Translations under genes and position numbers: made by a program
Source of the DNA: Vibrio barjaei
GTDB lineage: Bacteria > Pseudomonadota > Gammaproteobacteria > Enterobacterales > Vibrionaceae
Length of the DNA stretch: 64,000 bases
Assembly (NCBI RefSeq): GCF_001639065.2
Contig: NZ_LQXO02000032.1
Coordinates: 1 to 64,000, forward strand
Direction: 5' to 3'
In this document: one piece after another, positions 53,545 through 60,656 of the stretch
Layout: every line of letters starts with the position of its first letter
How positions within the stretch are numbered: the stretch's first letter is position 1
Notes under the pieces: model-generated
What the model was told of the DNA's origin: nothing
The model's input: the letters and a program-made list of their open reading frames with translations, nothing else
Database searches by the model: none

Positions 53545-54138
53545 ATGTCGAACAAACTCGCAAACCCTGCGCCACTTGGCCTAATGGGTTTTGGTATGAC
53601 TACCATTCTGCTTAACATCCACAATGCAGGTTTCTTTCCGATCGATTCAATGATTCTTGCTATGGGTATTTTTTATGGCGGTCTTAGCCAAGTGTTTGTT
53701 GGCATGATGTGCTTTAAGCGTGGTGATACATTCGGTACTACAGCCTTCACTTCGTACGGCTTATTCTGGCTAACGCTAGTGGGTATTATCGTAATGCCTT
53801 ACATGGGCCTTCCTGCTAGCCCAGCGAAGTTTATGGGTTGGTATTTACTACTATGGGGTGTGTTCACTGGCTTCATGTTCATTGGTTCACTCTGCTACCC
53901 AGTAGCTAAGCAAGTAGTCTTTGGTTCACTGACAATCCTATTTTTCTTGTTAGCAGCGCGTGATTTCTTCGGCAGCGAGTTGATTGGCACTATTGCCGGC
54001 TTTGAGGGTATCTTCTGTGGCGCGAGCGCGATTTACTTCGCTATGGCTCAAGTACTTAACAACGAATATGGCCGCACTATTCTTCCTATCGGTGAGAAGA
54101 AAGCGACAGTAATGAGCACTCAAGAAGTGGCAGCATAA
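53545..54138 (+). CDS. satP: Acetate/succinate uptake transporter (SatP, AceTr family)
   Basis: A 197-residue membrane protein with six hydrophobic segments. It opens with the family motif NPAPLGLMGFGMTTILLNIHN and has ILAMGIFYGGLSQVFVGMMCFKRGDTFGTTAFTSYGLFW. SatP/YaaH proteins take up acetate and succinate with protons. It is a single gene with its own terminator, convergent with the AGCS gene. Confidence 0.93.
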   Translation: MSNKLANPAPLGLMGFGMTTILLNIHNAGFFPIDSMILAMGIFYGGLSQVFVGMMCFKRGDTFGTTAFTSYGLFWLTLVGIIVMPYMGLPASPAKFMGWYLLLWGVFTGFMFIGSLCYPVAKQVVFGSLTILFFLLAARDFFGSELIGTIAGFEGIFCGASAIYFAMAQVLNNEYGRTILPIGEKKATVMSTQEVAA

Positions 54139-54172
54139 TTTAAGTTTCATTCATTCGGGAACAGTGAATGAG

Positions 54173-54201
54173 AAAAGGGGTAGCTTAGCTACCCCTTTTT
54201 T
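54173..54201 (+). terminator. Terminator after satP
   Basis: AAAAGGGGTAGC-TTA-GCTACCCCTTTT is a perfect 12-bp stem followed by TT. A-runs on the left let it work in both directions. Confidence 0.92.
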
Positions 54202-54270
54202 ATGCGATGAGCATGTTCCATATTATCCCTGCACAGGCAGAGACCTACCCAAAGTGAACATCAACTTTAA

Positions 54271-55818
54271 TTAAGATGTCTGTGTCTGAGTGGATGCGGA
54301 ACCCGCCTCTTGAGGCGCTTCAGGCTTTTTACCTGTTTTACGCTCGTAGCGACCTTCCCAGTAGTCTGCACCTTTAATACCAAGTGCGACAGGGTTGAAT
54401 GTGTACTCTTCTACACCTTGCTCTTGCTGTTTCTCATAATCTTTGAGCGCAATGATTGCTGGCTTGGCAATAAAGAAGATGATCAAAATGCCCACGATGT
54501 TTAACCATGCCATCAGACCAACACCCACATCACCCATTGCCCAAGCAAGGTTAGCCGCTTTCACCGTTCCATAAAACACAGATGTGATTAGCACAAGTTT
54601 CAAGATGAACATTAAACCATTGACTTTAAATGTACGGCGAATATAAGCGATATTTGTTTCTGCAATGTAGTAGTACGCCAGAATGGTCGTAAATGCGAAG
54701 AAGAATAGTGCAAATGCGATAAACAGCTTACCAACACCAGGCATTGTGCTTTCGATAGCTAGCTGAGTAAACGCAGGACCATTAGCTCCAACGGTTTCGG
54801 CAAGGTTTTGTACCAAGAACGTACTCTCTGGACCGTGAACGTTGTATGCACCCGTGATAAGAATCATAAATGCTGTCGCAGAACACACTAGAAGCGTATC
54901 AATATAGATAGAGAAAGATTGCACTAAACCTTGCTGCGCCGGGTGATCAACGTTTGCAGCTGCAGCTGCATGTGGACCAGTACCTTGGCCTGCTTCGTTA
55001 GAGTAGACGCCACGTTTTACACCCCAGCCAATTGCCGCGCCGAAGCCTGCCATTGGAGTAAATGCATCGCCAATAATCATACTAACAATCCCCGGTACTT
55101 CACCGATGTTAAGCAGAATAATCACGAAGGCGATGATGATGTACGCTAGCGCCATAAATGGCACAACGATCTGTGTGAAGTTTGCGATTCGTTTTACGCC
55201 ACCAAAAATGATGAACGCAAGAATGACTGAAATAACTGCACCAGTGAAAATTTTAGCAAAACTGATGGTACCGATAGCAGTGTCAATCATAGCGCCTGTG
55301 CCGAATGCGGTTTCTACTGCATTACCAATGCTGTTCGATTGAACACCAGGTAGAAGAACACCACAAGCGAAAATAGTCGCAATAGCAAAGATCCATGCGT
55401 ACCATTTTTGTCCCATCGCTTTTTCTATGTAATAAGCTGGGCCGCCACGAAATTGCCCTTCATCTTCTTCTTTATAGATTTGAGCGAGCGTTGATTCGAT
55501 ATAGGCTGTTGCTGCGCCAAAAAACGCAACCATCCACATCCAGAAAACTGCGCCTGGACCACCAAAACCAATAGCCGCAGCGACACCGGCAATGTTACCT
55601 GTACCAACGCGACCAGAAAGTGAAACCGCTAAAGCTTGAAATGAGGAAATCCCTTTTTCCGAGCTTTTACCGGAAAGTAATAGACGCCACATTTCAAAGA
55701 AATGACGTACCTGTACAAAACGAGTGAGCACTGAATAAAAAAGGCCAGCACCAAGACACAAGTAAATTAGAGCGGGACTCCAGATTATCCCGTTTAAAAA
55801 ATCAACCAAAGACTGCAT
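54271..55818 (-). CDS. Sodium:alanine symporter (AGCS family)
   Basis: A 515-residue membrane protein with about ten helices. It opens with SLVDFLNGIIWSPALIYLCLGAGLFYSVLTRFVQVRHFFEMW, and has the family blocks ALAVSLSGRVGTGNIAGVAAAIGFGGPGAVFWMW and AIGWGVKRGVYSNEAGQGTGPHAAA. It imports alanine or glycine with sodium. The last 25 residues are polar. I looked for the glycine riboswitch known before some Vibrio AGCS genes and did not see its motifs. Confidence 0.95.
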   Translation of the reverse strand: MQSLVDFLNGIIWSPALIYLCLGAGLFYSVLTRFVQVRHFFEMWRLLLSGKSSEKGISSFQALAVSLSGRVGTGNIAGVAAAIGFGGPGAVFWMWMVAFFGAATAYIESTLAQIYKEEDEGQFRGGPAYYIEKAMGQKWYAWIFAIATIFACGVLLPGVQSNSIGNAVETAFGTGAMIDTAIGTISFAKIFTGAVISVILAFIIFGGVKRIANFTQIVVPFMALAYIIIAFVIILLNIGEVPGIVSMIIGDAFTPMAGFGAAIGWGVKRGVYSNEAGQGTGPHAAAAANVDHPAQQGLVQSFSIYIDTLLVCSATAFMILITGAYNVHGPESTFLVQNLAETVGANGPAFTQLAIESTMPGVGKLFIAFALFFFAFTTILAYYYIAETNIAYIRRTFKVNGLMFILKLVLITSVFYGTVKAANLAWAMGDVGVGLMAWLNIVGILIIFFIAKPAIIALKDYEKQQEQGVEEYTFNPVALGIKGADYWEGRYERKTGKKPEAPQEAGSASTQTQTS

Positions 55819-55947
55819 AGTTCTTCCCTGTAAAGCTGGGGTAGCTTTTGAAACTCAGCGACTGATGTTCTGATTGTTCAAAAGCTATTGTTGATACCCA
55901 CCGTTTCCCAATCGTCCTTGCTTGCACGAAAAGCATGAGAAAGCTGA

Positions 55948-55982
55948 GCGCGAAGTGTTTGAATTTATAAAACACTTCGCGC
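55948..55982. promoter_or_regulatory. Perfect 13-bp palindrome upstream of the AGCS gene
   Basis: GCGCGAAGTGTTT (55948-55960) and AAACACTTCGCGC (55970-55982) are perfect reverse complements around GAATTTATA. It is 130 bases before the AGCS start. No T-run follows on either strand, so it is not a normal terminator. A second palindrome, GTGTTAACAC, lies at 56029-56038. The rest of 55819-56111 holds no gene. Confidence 0.55.
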
Positions 55983-56111
55983 ATCCTACCTAAGTTTGTT
56001 GCAAATGTTAAGATTGGATGTAAATATTGTGTTAACACGTGATGGCAGGCACAAAATTTTAAATGCGGGTTGTTTGTGTGATATTTGTTTGTTAATTGCT
56101 TTCTTTGAAGA

Positions 56112-56142
56112 GATAAAAAAGCCGACCTAAATGGTCGGCTTT
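56112..56142 (-). terminator. Terminator after tenA
   Basis: On the minus strand AAAGCCGACC and GGTCGGCTTT pair around a five-base loop and run into TTTATC. It overlaps nothing and starts three bases past the tenA stop. Confidence 0.88.
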
Positions 56143-56145
56143 GGA

Positions 56146-56814
56146 TTAGGCGGCATCTAAGCCTTGTTGCCAAAAGGCGATTTCCATGCGAGTTGCCGTT
56201 TTAAACACATGTATGATCTCTTGTGCTCTCTGGCTTTGCAGGTCAATGTCTTTTAGTAGCGCGTCTAATCGTTTGATACTGGTTTGCACACCTGACTGGA
56301 ATTCTTCGCTACCATACAGTTCTATCCAACTACGATAGGGGTTACCTTCTAGCATGGTATCGGCGCTTTTGAGTAAGTTGTCACCGATAACTGCATAGCC
56401 GATGGCGCAAGGTGCTAGTGCAGCATAAAGGTCAACTAATTCGCCCGTCATTCCTGCATCTAGAACATATCGAGTGTACGCCACGGTACCAAAATCTTCG
56501 ACTTCCGCTTCCATATCTGCTTCTGTGATTCCCCACTGCTGGCAATAAGCGACATGGTGGCCAATCTCAGAGTTTAATAATGCCTCAACACTTGGCACCG
56601 CTTCCCGCATTTGAGCGAGTGTTTTGGCTTTGTAGATCGCGAGTGCATAGGCACGAGCGTACTGCTTTAAGAACAGAAAATCCTGCTTCAAATAGTGTAA
56701 ATACGCCTGCTGATCGAGAGTCCCCACGGCTAATTGCTTGACGAAGTCATGTTCGGTATAAGCCAACCACTCTTGTTGGCAAGCGTTAATTAAGTCTTGA
56801 TGGTTCATGGTCAC
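56146..56814 (-). CDS. tenA: Aminopyrimidine aminohydrolase TenA
   Basis: A 222-residue all-helical protein. The nucleophilic Cys is in LAPCAIGYAVIGDNLL and the conserved Glu in TRMEIAFWQQGL. The text YLHYLKQDFLFLKQYARAYALAIYKA is the family block. TenA cleaves breakdown products of thiamine to recover the HMP pyrimidine. It is last in the thi operon and begins two bases after the thiY stop. Confidence 0.95.
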   Translation of the reverse strand: MTMNHQDLINACQQEWLAYTEHDFVKQLAVGTLDQQAYLHYLKQDFLFLKQYARAYALAIYKAKTLAQMREAVPSVEALLNSEIGHHVAYCQQWGITEADMEAEVEDFGTVAYTRYVLDAGMTGELVDLYAALAPCAIGYAVIGDNLLKSADTMLEGNPYRSWIELYGSEEFQSGVQTSIKRLDALLKDIDLQSQRAQEIIHVFKTATRMEIAFWQQGLDAA

Positions 56815-56816
56815 TC

Positions 56817-57764
56817 CTAAAGTACAGGTACGATGGTCTCTGCTTTTGGCTTAGCACTGATAATTTTGTGTTGATACATGAATTCGGTAAACGCATCATA
56901 TTTGGTCGCATCAACCGCAGATGGTCTAAGTGCAAATCGAGTCAACGTGTCACGCCATGCTCTTTTATTGAGTTCGTTGTTTAACGTGTCTGGTGCGTAG
57001 GCAACAAATTCATTCCAAGAAGCTGTTGGGTGATTCACTATGTAAGTGGTGGCCTTTTCAATAGCACGGTTGAATTTTACGATGGCATCTTTGTCATAGC
57101 TGTTGGCATTGGCAACAAACACTAGCTCCTCATAAGTCGGGACGCCGTGTTCTTCTGGGAAAAAGGCTTTTGGTTTATAACCTTCAAGTTCTAGCTGGTT
57201 GGTTTCAAAGTTTCTCAAACCACCCCAAATTGCGTCTACTTTTCCTGATGCGAGAGAGGAGGATAGAGCCCAACCAACATTAATGATCTGTACCTCGTCA
57301 AATGCCACTCCCTCGGTACTGAGCATGGTACCTATGGTCGCTTCTTCGTTACCTGCGATAGCAATACCAATTTTTTTACCTTTTAGGTCTGCTAGTGTGT
57401 TTATCTTGCCATTGTCCAATACCATCATGGTATTAAGCGGCGTTGCGATCAGAGTTGCGCTGCGGATCAGTGGCAGCCCAGCAGCCACGTCGATAGTAAG
57501 GCTGGTTTGATACGAAACAGCAAGGTCGACTTTCCCCGCAGCAACCAGTTTGGCAGGTGTGCTTGGGTCGGCTGGCTCTTGAATATCAACATTAAGCCCT
57601 TGCTCTTTGAAGTAGCCTTTCTCTTGAGCAATGACAATAGGGCCATGATTTGGGTTAACAAACCAGTCGAGCATTAGCGTGAGCTTTTTTTCTGCAGCGT
57701 GTGCTGGCATGATGCTGGCTGCAGTTAGCAGTAGAGCCGCAGCGAGTTTGAGCATGGATTTCAT
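56817..57764 (-). CDS. thiY: Thiamine pyrimidine ABC transporter binding protein ThiY
   Basis: A 315-residue periplasmic protein. The signal peptide is MKSMLKLAAALLLTAASIMPAHAA. The mature protein shows LTLMLDWFVNPNHGPIVIAQEKGYFKEQGLNV, the NMT1/THI5-like opening seen in pyrimidine-binding proteins. With ThiX and ThiZ it would bring in formylaminopyrimidine or HMP. The position beside tenA and thiD supports this. Confidence 0.92.
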   Translation of the reverse strand: MKSMLKLAAALLLTAASIMPAHAAEKKLTLMLDWFVNPNHGPIVIAQEKGYFKEQGLNVDIQEPADPSTPAKLVAAGKVDLAVSYQTSLTIDVAAGLPLIRSATLIATPLNTMMVLDNGKINTLADLKGKKIGIAIAGNEEATIGTMLSTEGVAFDEVQIINVGWALSSSLASGKVDAIWGGLRNFETNQLELEGYKPKAFFPEEHGVPTYEELVFVANANSYDKDAIVKFNRAIEKATTYIVNHPTASWNEFVAYAPDTLNNELNKRAWRDTLTRFALRPSAVDATKYDAFTEFMYQHKIISAKPKAETIVPVL

Positions 57765-57782
57765 GGTTTTTCCTTTTGATTG

Positions 57783-58589
57783 TTATTTATTTTCCCAAGG
57801 GATCAGGCGCTTAAGCCCCCAATCGGTAAAAAAGTAAAGCGCGACTGAGACGCTGGCTAAAATAAACAGCGCCGCAAACATTTCATCAATTAACATGCGA
57901 GCATTGGCTTGCAACATGAGATACCCCAAGCCCTCACTCGAACCAACCCATTCGCCAGCGACAGCACCGATAGGAGCAACTACGACGGCGACTCGTATAC
58001 CAGAAGCAAGGACAGGTAGCGAGGCTGGTAAACGTATGTGCCATAGTTGGCGGAATTGGCTAGCCCCCATGGTCTGTGACAAATCCAAATAGCCCACAGG
58101 CGTATTACGCAGTCCGTCATAGCAACAAGTGGTAACGGGGAAGAAGATAATCAGTGCTGCCATGACCACTTTGGAGGCAATACCGTAGCCCAGCCATAAC
58201 ATAAGAATTGGAGCGAGAGCGAACACAGGGATAGCCTGGCTGGTTATTAAAATCGGCAAGAGCCAGCATTTGACGGGCTGAAACAACAGCATTTGCAGTG
58301 CAAAGAACAGTCCCATTGATAAGCCAAGTAGGAGTCCGAGCAGGATCTCTTGTGTCGTAACCCAAGTGTGTTTGAGAAGTACATCATGACGCTCGACTAG
58401 CTTAACGAGTACGGCCTCGGGCGCTGGTAAGATAAAACTGGGCAGCTCAAACAGCACCACGATAGCTTTCCAAAGCCCTAAGATAATCAAGAAGCTAACC
58501 AGCACTCGCAATAGCGTGCCTATCCCTTGTTTTTTTTGCGCAGCCGCCTGTCGACGGCTTTGTTCAGCGACTTGTGTTAAGAGTGTCAC
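57783..58589 (-). CDS. thiX: Thiamine pyrimidine ABC transporter permease ThiX
   Basis: A 268-residue permease with about six helices (first at about 24-45). The coupling loop is LDLSQTMGASQFRQLWHIRLPASLPVLASGIRVAVVVAPIGAVAGEW. The N-terminal 20 residues are polar and cytoplasmic. It overlaps thiZ by four bases. Confidence 0.92.
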   Translation of the reverse strand: MTLLTQVAEQSRRQAAAQKKQGIGTLLRVLVSFLIILGLWKAIVVLFELPSFILPAPEAVLVKLVERHDVLLKHTWVTTQEILLGLLLGLSMGLFFALQMLLFQPVKCWLLPILITSQAIPVFALAPILMLWLGYGIASKVVMAALIIFFPVTTCCYDGLRNTPVGYLDLSQTMGASQFRQLWHIRLPASLPVLASGIRVAVVVAPIGAVAGEWVGSSEGLGYLMLQANARMLIDEMFAALFILASVSVALYFFTDWGLKRLIPWENK

Positions 58590-59326
58590 GAACGTCCCCC
58601 TAAATGTTCTAGGATGGATTGTTGGATGGCTGCGAATTCGCCATCGATATCTCTAGGAATAGCCGATTGTGGAGGGTCGATTGTATTAAGCTGAGCGGGT
58701 TTCCCATTCATGACTAATATTTGTTCGCCGAGCCTCAAGGCTTCTTGCGGATCGTGGGTGATCAATAACACTGTTTTATCGCATAACAGCCGAGCGGCAA
58801 GGTTTTGCAATTTATGTCTGGTGACGGCATCAAGCGCAGAAAATGGCTCGTCCATCAACACTATCGATTTGTCTTGCATTAAAGTTCGAGCTAAGGCGAC
58901 GCGCTGTTTTTGTCCGCCAGATAGTTCGTTGGGCAGAACATTCGCTTTACTATCGAGTCCAACCTGTTCCAATAACGCCATGGCTTTGGCTTTCGTATTG
59001 GCTTCGACACGCTGGCCATTTAAACGTGTGGCTAAACACACATTATCAACAACGGTTAACCAAGGCATAAGCAAGTCTTGCTGTGCCATGTAGGCTACGT
59101 TGTTCGACAGTTGAGTAAGGCTAGGAACTACAGTTTTGGCGGTAAAGGTGACTTTTTCAGTTAGTAGCCCAGCGATATAGCGCAGCAACGTCGACTTCCC
59201 GCAGCCACTAGGTCCTAACAAAGCCGTCCAAGTTCCCGCTTCAAACTGTACGTTCAAATCCGAGAATATCGGTTGAGCGTCACCTAAATAGGTGAGCGTG
59301 GCGTTTTCAATACGAATATCGTTCAT
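58586..59326 (-). CDS. thiZ: Thiamine pyrimidine ABC transporter ATPase ThiZ
   Basis: A 246-residue ABC ATPase with Walker [13 protein letters not shown]-loop MAQQDLLMPW, signature LSGGQKQRVALARTL, Walker B SIVLMDEPFSALD and switch ITHDPQEA. It powers ThiXY. It overlaps thiD by four bases (ATGA) and thiX by four, so translation is coupled. Confidence 0.93.
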   Translation of the reverse strand: MNDIRIENATLTYLGDAQPIFSDLNVQFEAGTWTALLGPSGCGKSTLLRYIAGLLTEKVTFTAKTVVPSLTQLSNNVAYMAQQDLLMPWLTVVDNVCLATRLNGQRVEANTKAKAMALLEQVGLDSKANVLPNELSGGQKQRVALARTLMQDKSIVLMDEPFSALDAVTRHKLQNLAARLLCDKTVLLITHDPQEALRLGEQILVMNGKPAQLNTIDPPQSAIPRDIDGEFAAIQQSILEHLGGRS

Positions 59327-60144
59327 CGGTTCAGCGCGTAAAAGTGGTGAACAGGACCGTGCCCTTTACCAATGTCGAGCTCATCGGCGTGAGCAATCGC
59401 TTGAGTAATGTAGCTTTTACCGTTAGAGACCGCTTGATGTAACGTATTGTTTTGAGCCAAGTAAGACGCGATGGCAGAGCTCAATGTGCAACCTGTACCA
59501 TGAGTATTCTTGGTGTTGATACGCGTTGTTTCAAAGATAGATACGTCGTCTTGAGTGATCAGTAGGTCATTGCTGCTGGAGTCAGACTCAAGGTGACCAC
59601 CTTTAAGCAAAATCGCTGCCGTATTGAGTGCGCGTAACTGGTCAATCAACGCTTCCATGTCATTTTGGGATTGCGGAACTTGGGTGCCAAGTAGGGCAGC
59701 ACCTTCAGGTAAATTAGGTGTGATAACTGTCGCTAAAGGCAGTAATTCCGCTTTTAAGGCATCAATAGCGGAAGTTTCTAATAGCAGGTCGCCACTCGTA
59801 GCGACCATAACAGGGTCGAGAACCACGTACTTTGGCTGATATTGACGAATCTTTTCAGCTACAGCGCGAATAATACTCGCATCAGCAAGCATACCGATCT
59901 TTACCGCCACTACATCTAAGTCGCTGAATACCGCGTCTAATTGCGCCTTCACAAATTGAGGGTCAATGCCGAGAATGCCAGACACGCCTTGCGTGTTTTG
60001 AGCGGTCAACGCAGTAATGACTGAGCACGCATAAGCACCTGTTGCTGAGATGGCTTTAATGTCAGCTTGAATTCCAGCGCCACCGCCAGAATCAGAGCCA
60101 GCGATCGTCAATACAATAGGAGTTTTAGAGGTTGATGATGTCAT
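59323..60144 (-). CDS. thiD: Hydroxymethylpyrimidine/phosphomethylpyrimidine kinase ThiD
   Basis: A 273-residue kinase. It opens TPIVLTIAGSDSGGGAGIQADIKAISATGAYACSVITALTAQNTQGV, with VLDPVMVATSGD and the closing NTHGTGCTLSSAIASYLA anion hole. It phosphorylates HMP twice for thiamine synthesis. The ATG at 60144 follows AAGGAACATGAT; upstream in-frame residues (MCSYPEKEHD) are not homologous. It leads the operon after a TPP riboswitch. Confidence 0.96.
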   Translation of the reverse strand: MTSSTSKTPIVLTIAGSDSGGGAGIQADIKAISATGAYACSVITALTAQNTQGVSGILGIDPQFVKAQLDAVFSDLDVVAVKIGMLADASIIRAVAEKIRQYQPKYVVLDPVMVATSGDLLLETSAIDALKAELLPLATVITPNLPEGAALLGTQVPQSQNDMEALIDQLRALNTAAILLKGGHLESDSSSNDLLITQDDVSIFETTRINTKNTHGTGCTLSSAIASYLAQNNTLHQAVSNGKSYITQAIAHADELDIGKGHGPVHHFYALNR

Positions 60145-60228
60145 ATCATGTTCCTTTTCAGGGTAGGAACACAAAATAGGCAGGGCAAAGATCCACTGCG
60201 GACGCAGAGTCTTAGTGCGGTGTCTATC

Positions 60229-60312
60229 AGTTCCCTACGCCAGTGCTAACTGAATCAGGTTCAACGGGTCTCACCACTTTGGTGATCTCAGCGAAAACGC
60301 TCCCCGACTAAT
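60229..60312 (-). promoter_or_regulatory. TPP riboswitch (THI element) of the thi operon
   Basis: On the minus strand the segment reads GTCGGGGAGC, then CGCTGAGATCACC, then ACCCGTTGAACCTGATTCAG, then CACTGGCGTAGGGAA. These are the conserved CTGAGA, ACC-TTGAACCTGAT and GCGTAGGGAA blocks of the thiamine pyrophosphate aptamer. It is 85 bases before thiD. A CTGCG-TC-CGCAG hairpin downstream may be part of the switch. TPP binding should lower thiD-thiZXY-tenA expression. Confidence 0.95.
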
Positions 60313-60656
60313 GAGAAAGGACATTGTTATACAAGCGCTGTTTTTTTTCCAGAATTAAAACGTGAGCTCATCGACTTAAACGAAAAATACCACCGCGTGC
60401 GCTTATTCTCTTGGTGAATGAGTTTGGTGTTTTTTAAGGAAGGATATGCCATCACAAGGATAAAATTCTGGGCACAAAGTAAAAATGTGAATGAAAATTC
60501 TTGTTACATATTGAGTATTTTTGAGTGGTGACTCGAAGTGGGTTTATTTTTTGAACACAAAATAAACGCCAAGTTCTATTAATTGTTCTCGATGTTCACA
60601 CTTTTATAACAGGTGGGAGCAGCGTCATTAGACCTTTCAGGGAAAGAGAACAAATA
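60313..60656 (+). promoter_or_regulatory. Chitinase upstream region
   Basis: No gene is seen. A sigma70-like pair, TTGTTC (60583-60588) and TATAAC (60605-60610) with a 16-base spacer, lies before the chitinase. TTCACA (60595-60600) inside the spacer is a CRP half site at most. AAAGAGA just before the ATG is the ribosome site. Confidence 0.4.

Noticed and set aside
55819..56111. Glycine riboswitch before the AGCS symporter
   Set aside because: Neither the tandem aptamer layout nor its conserved GGAGAG/CTCTCAGGCAAAAG-type blocks are present on the minus strand.
55802..56173. 123-residue leftward reading frame overlapping the AGCS start
   Set aside because: It runs through the palindrome, the tenA terminator and the AGCS start, and has no protein-like composition.
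60474..60500. CRP site before the chitinase (AATGTGAATGAAAATTC)
   Set aside because: Only the TGTGA half is present; the second half does not match TCACA.
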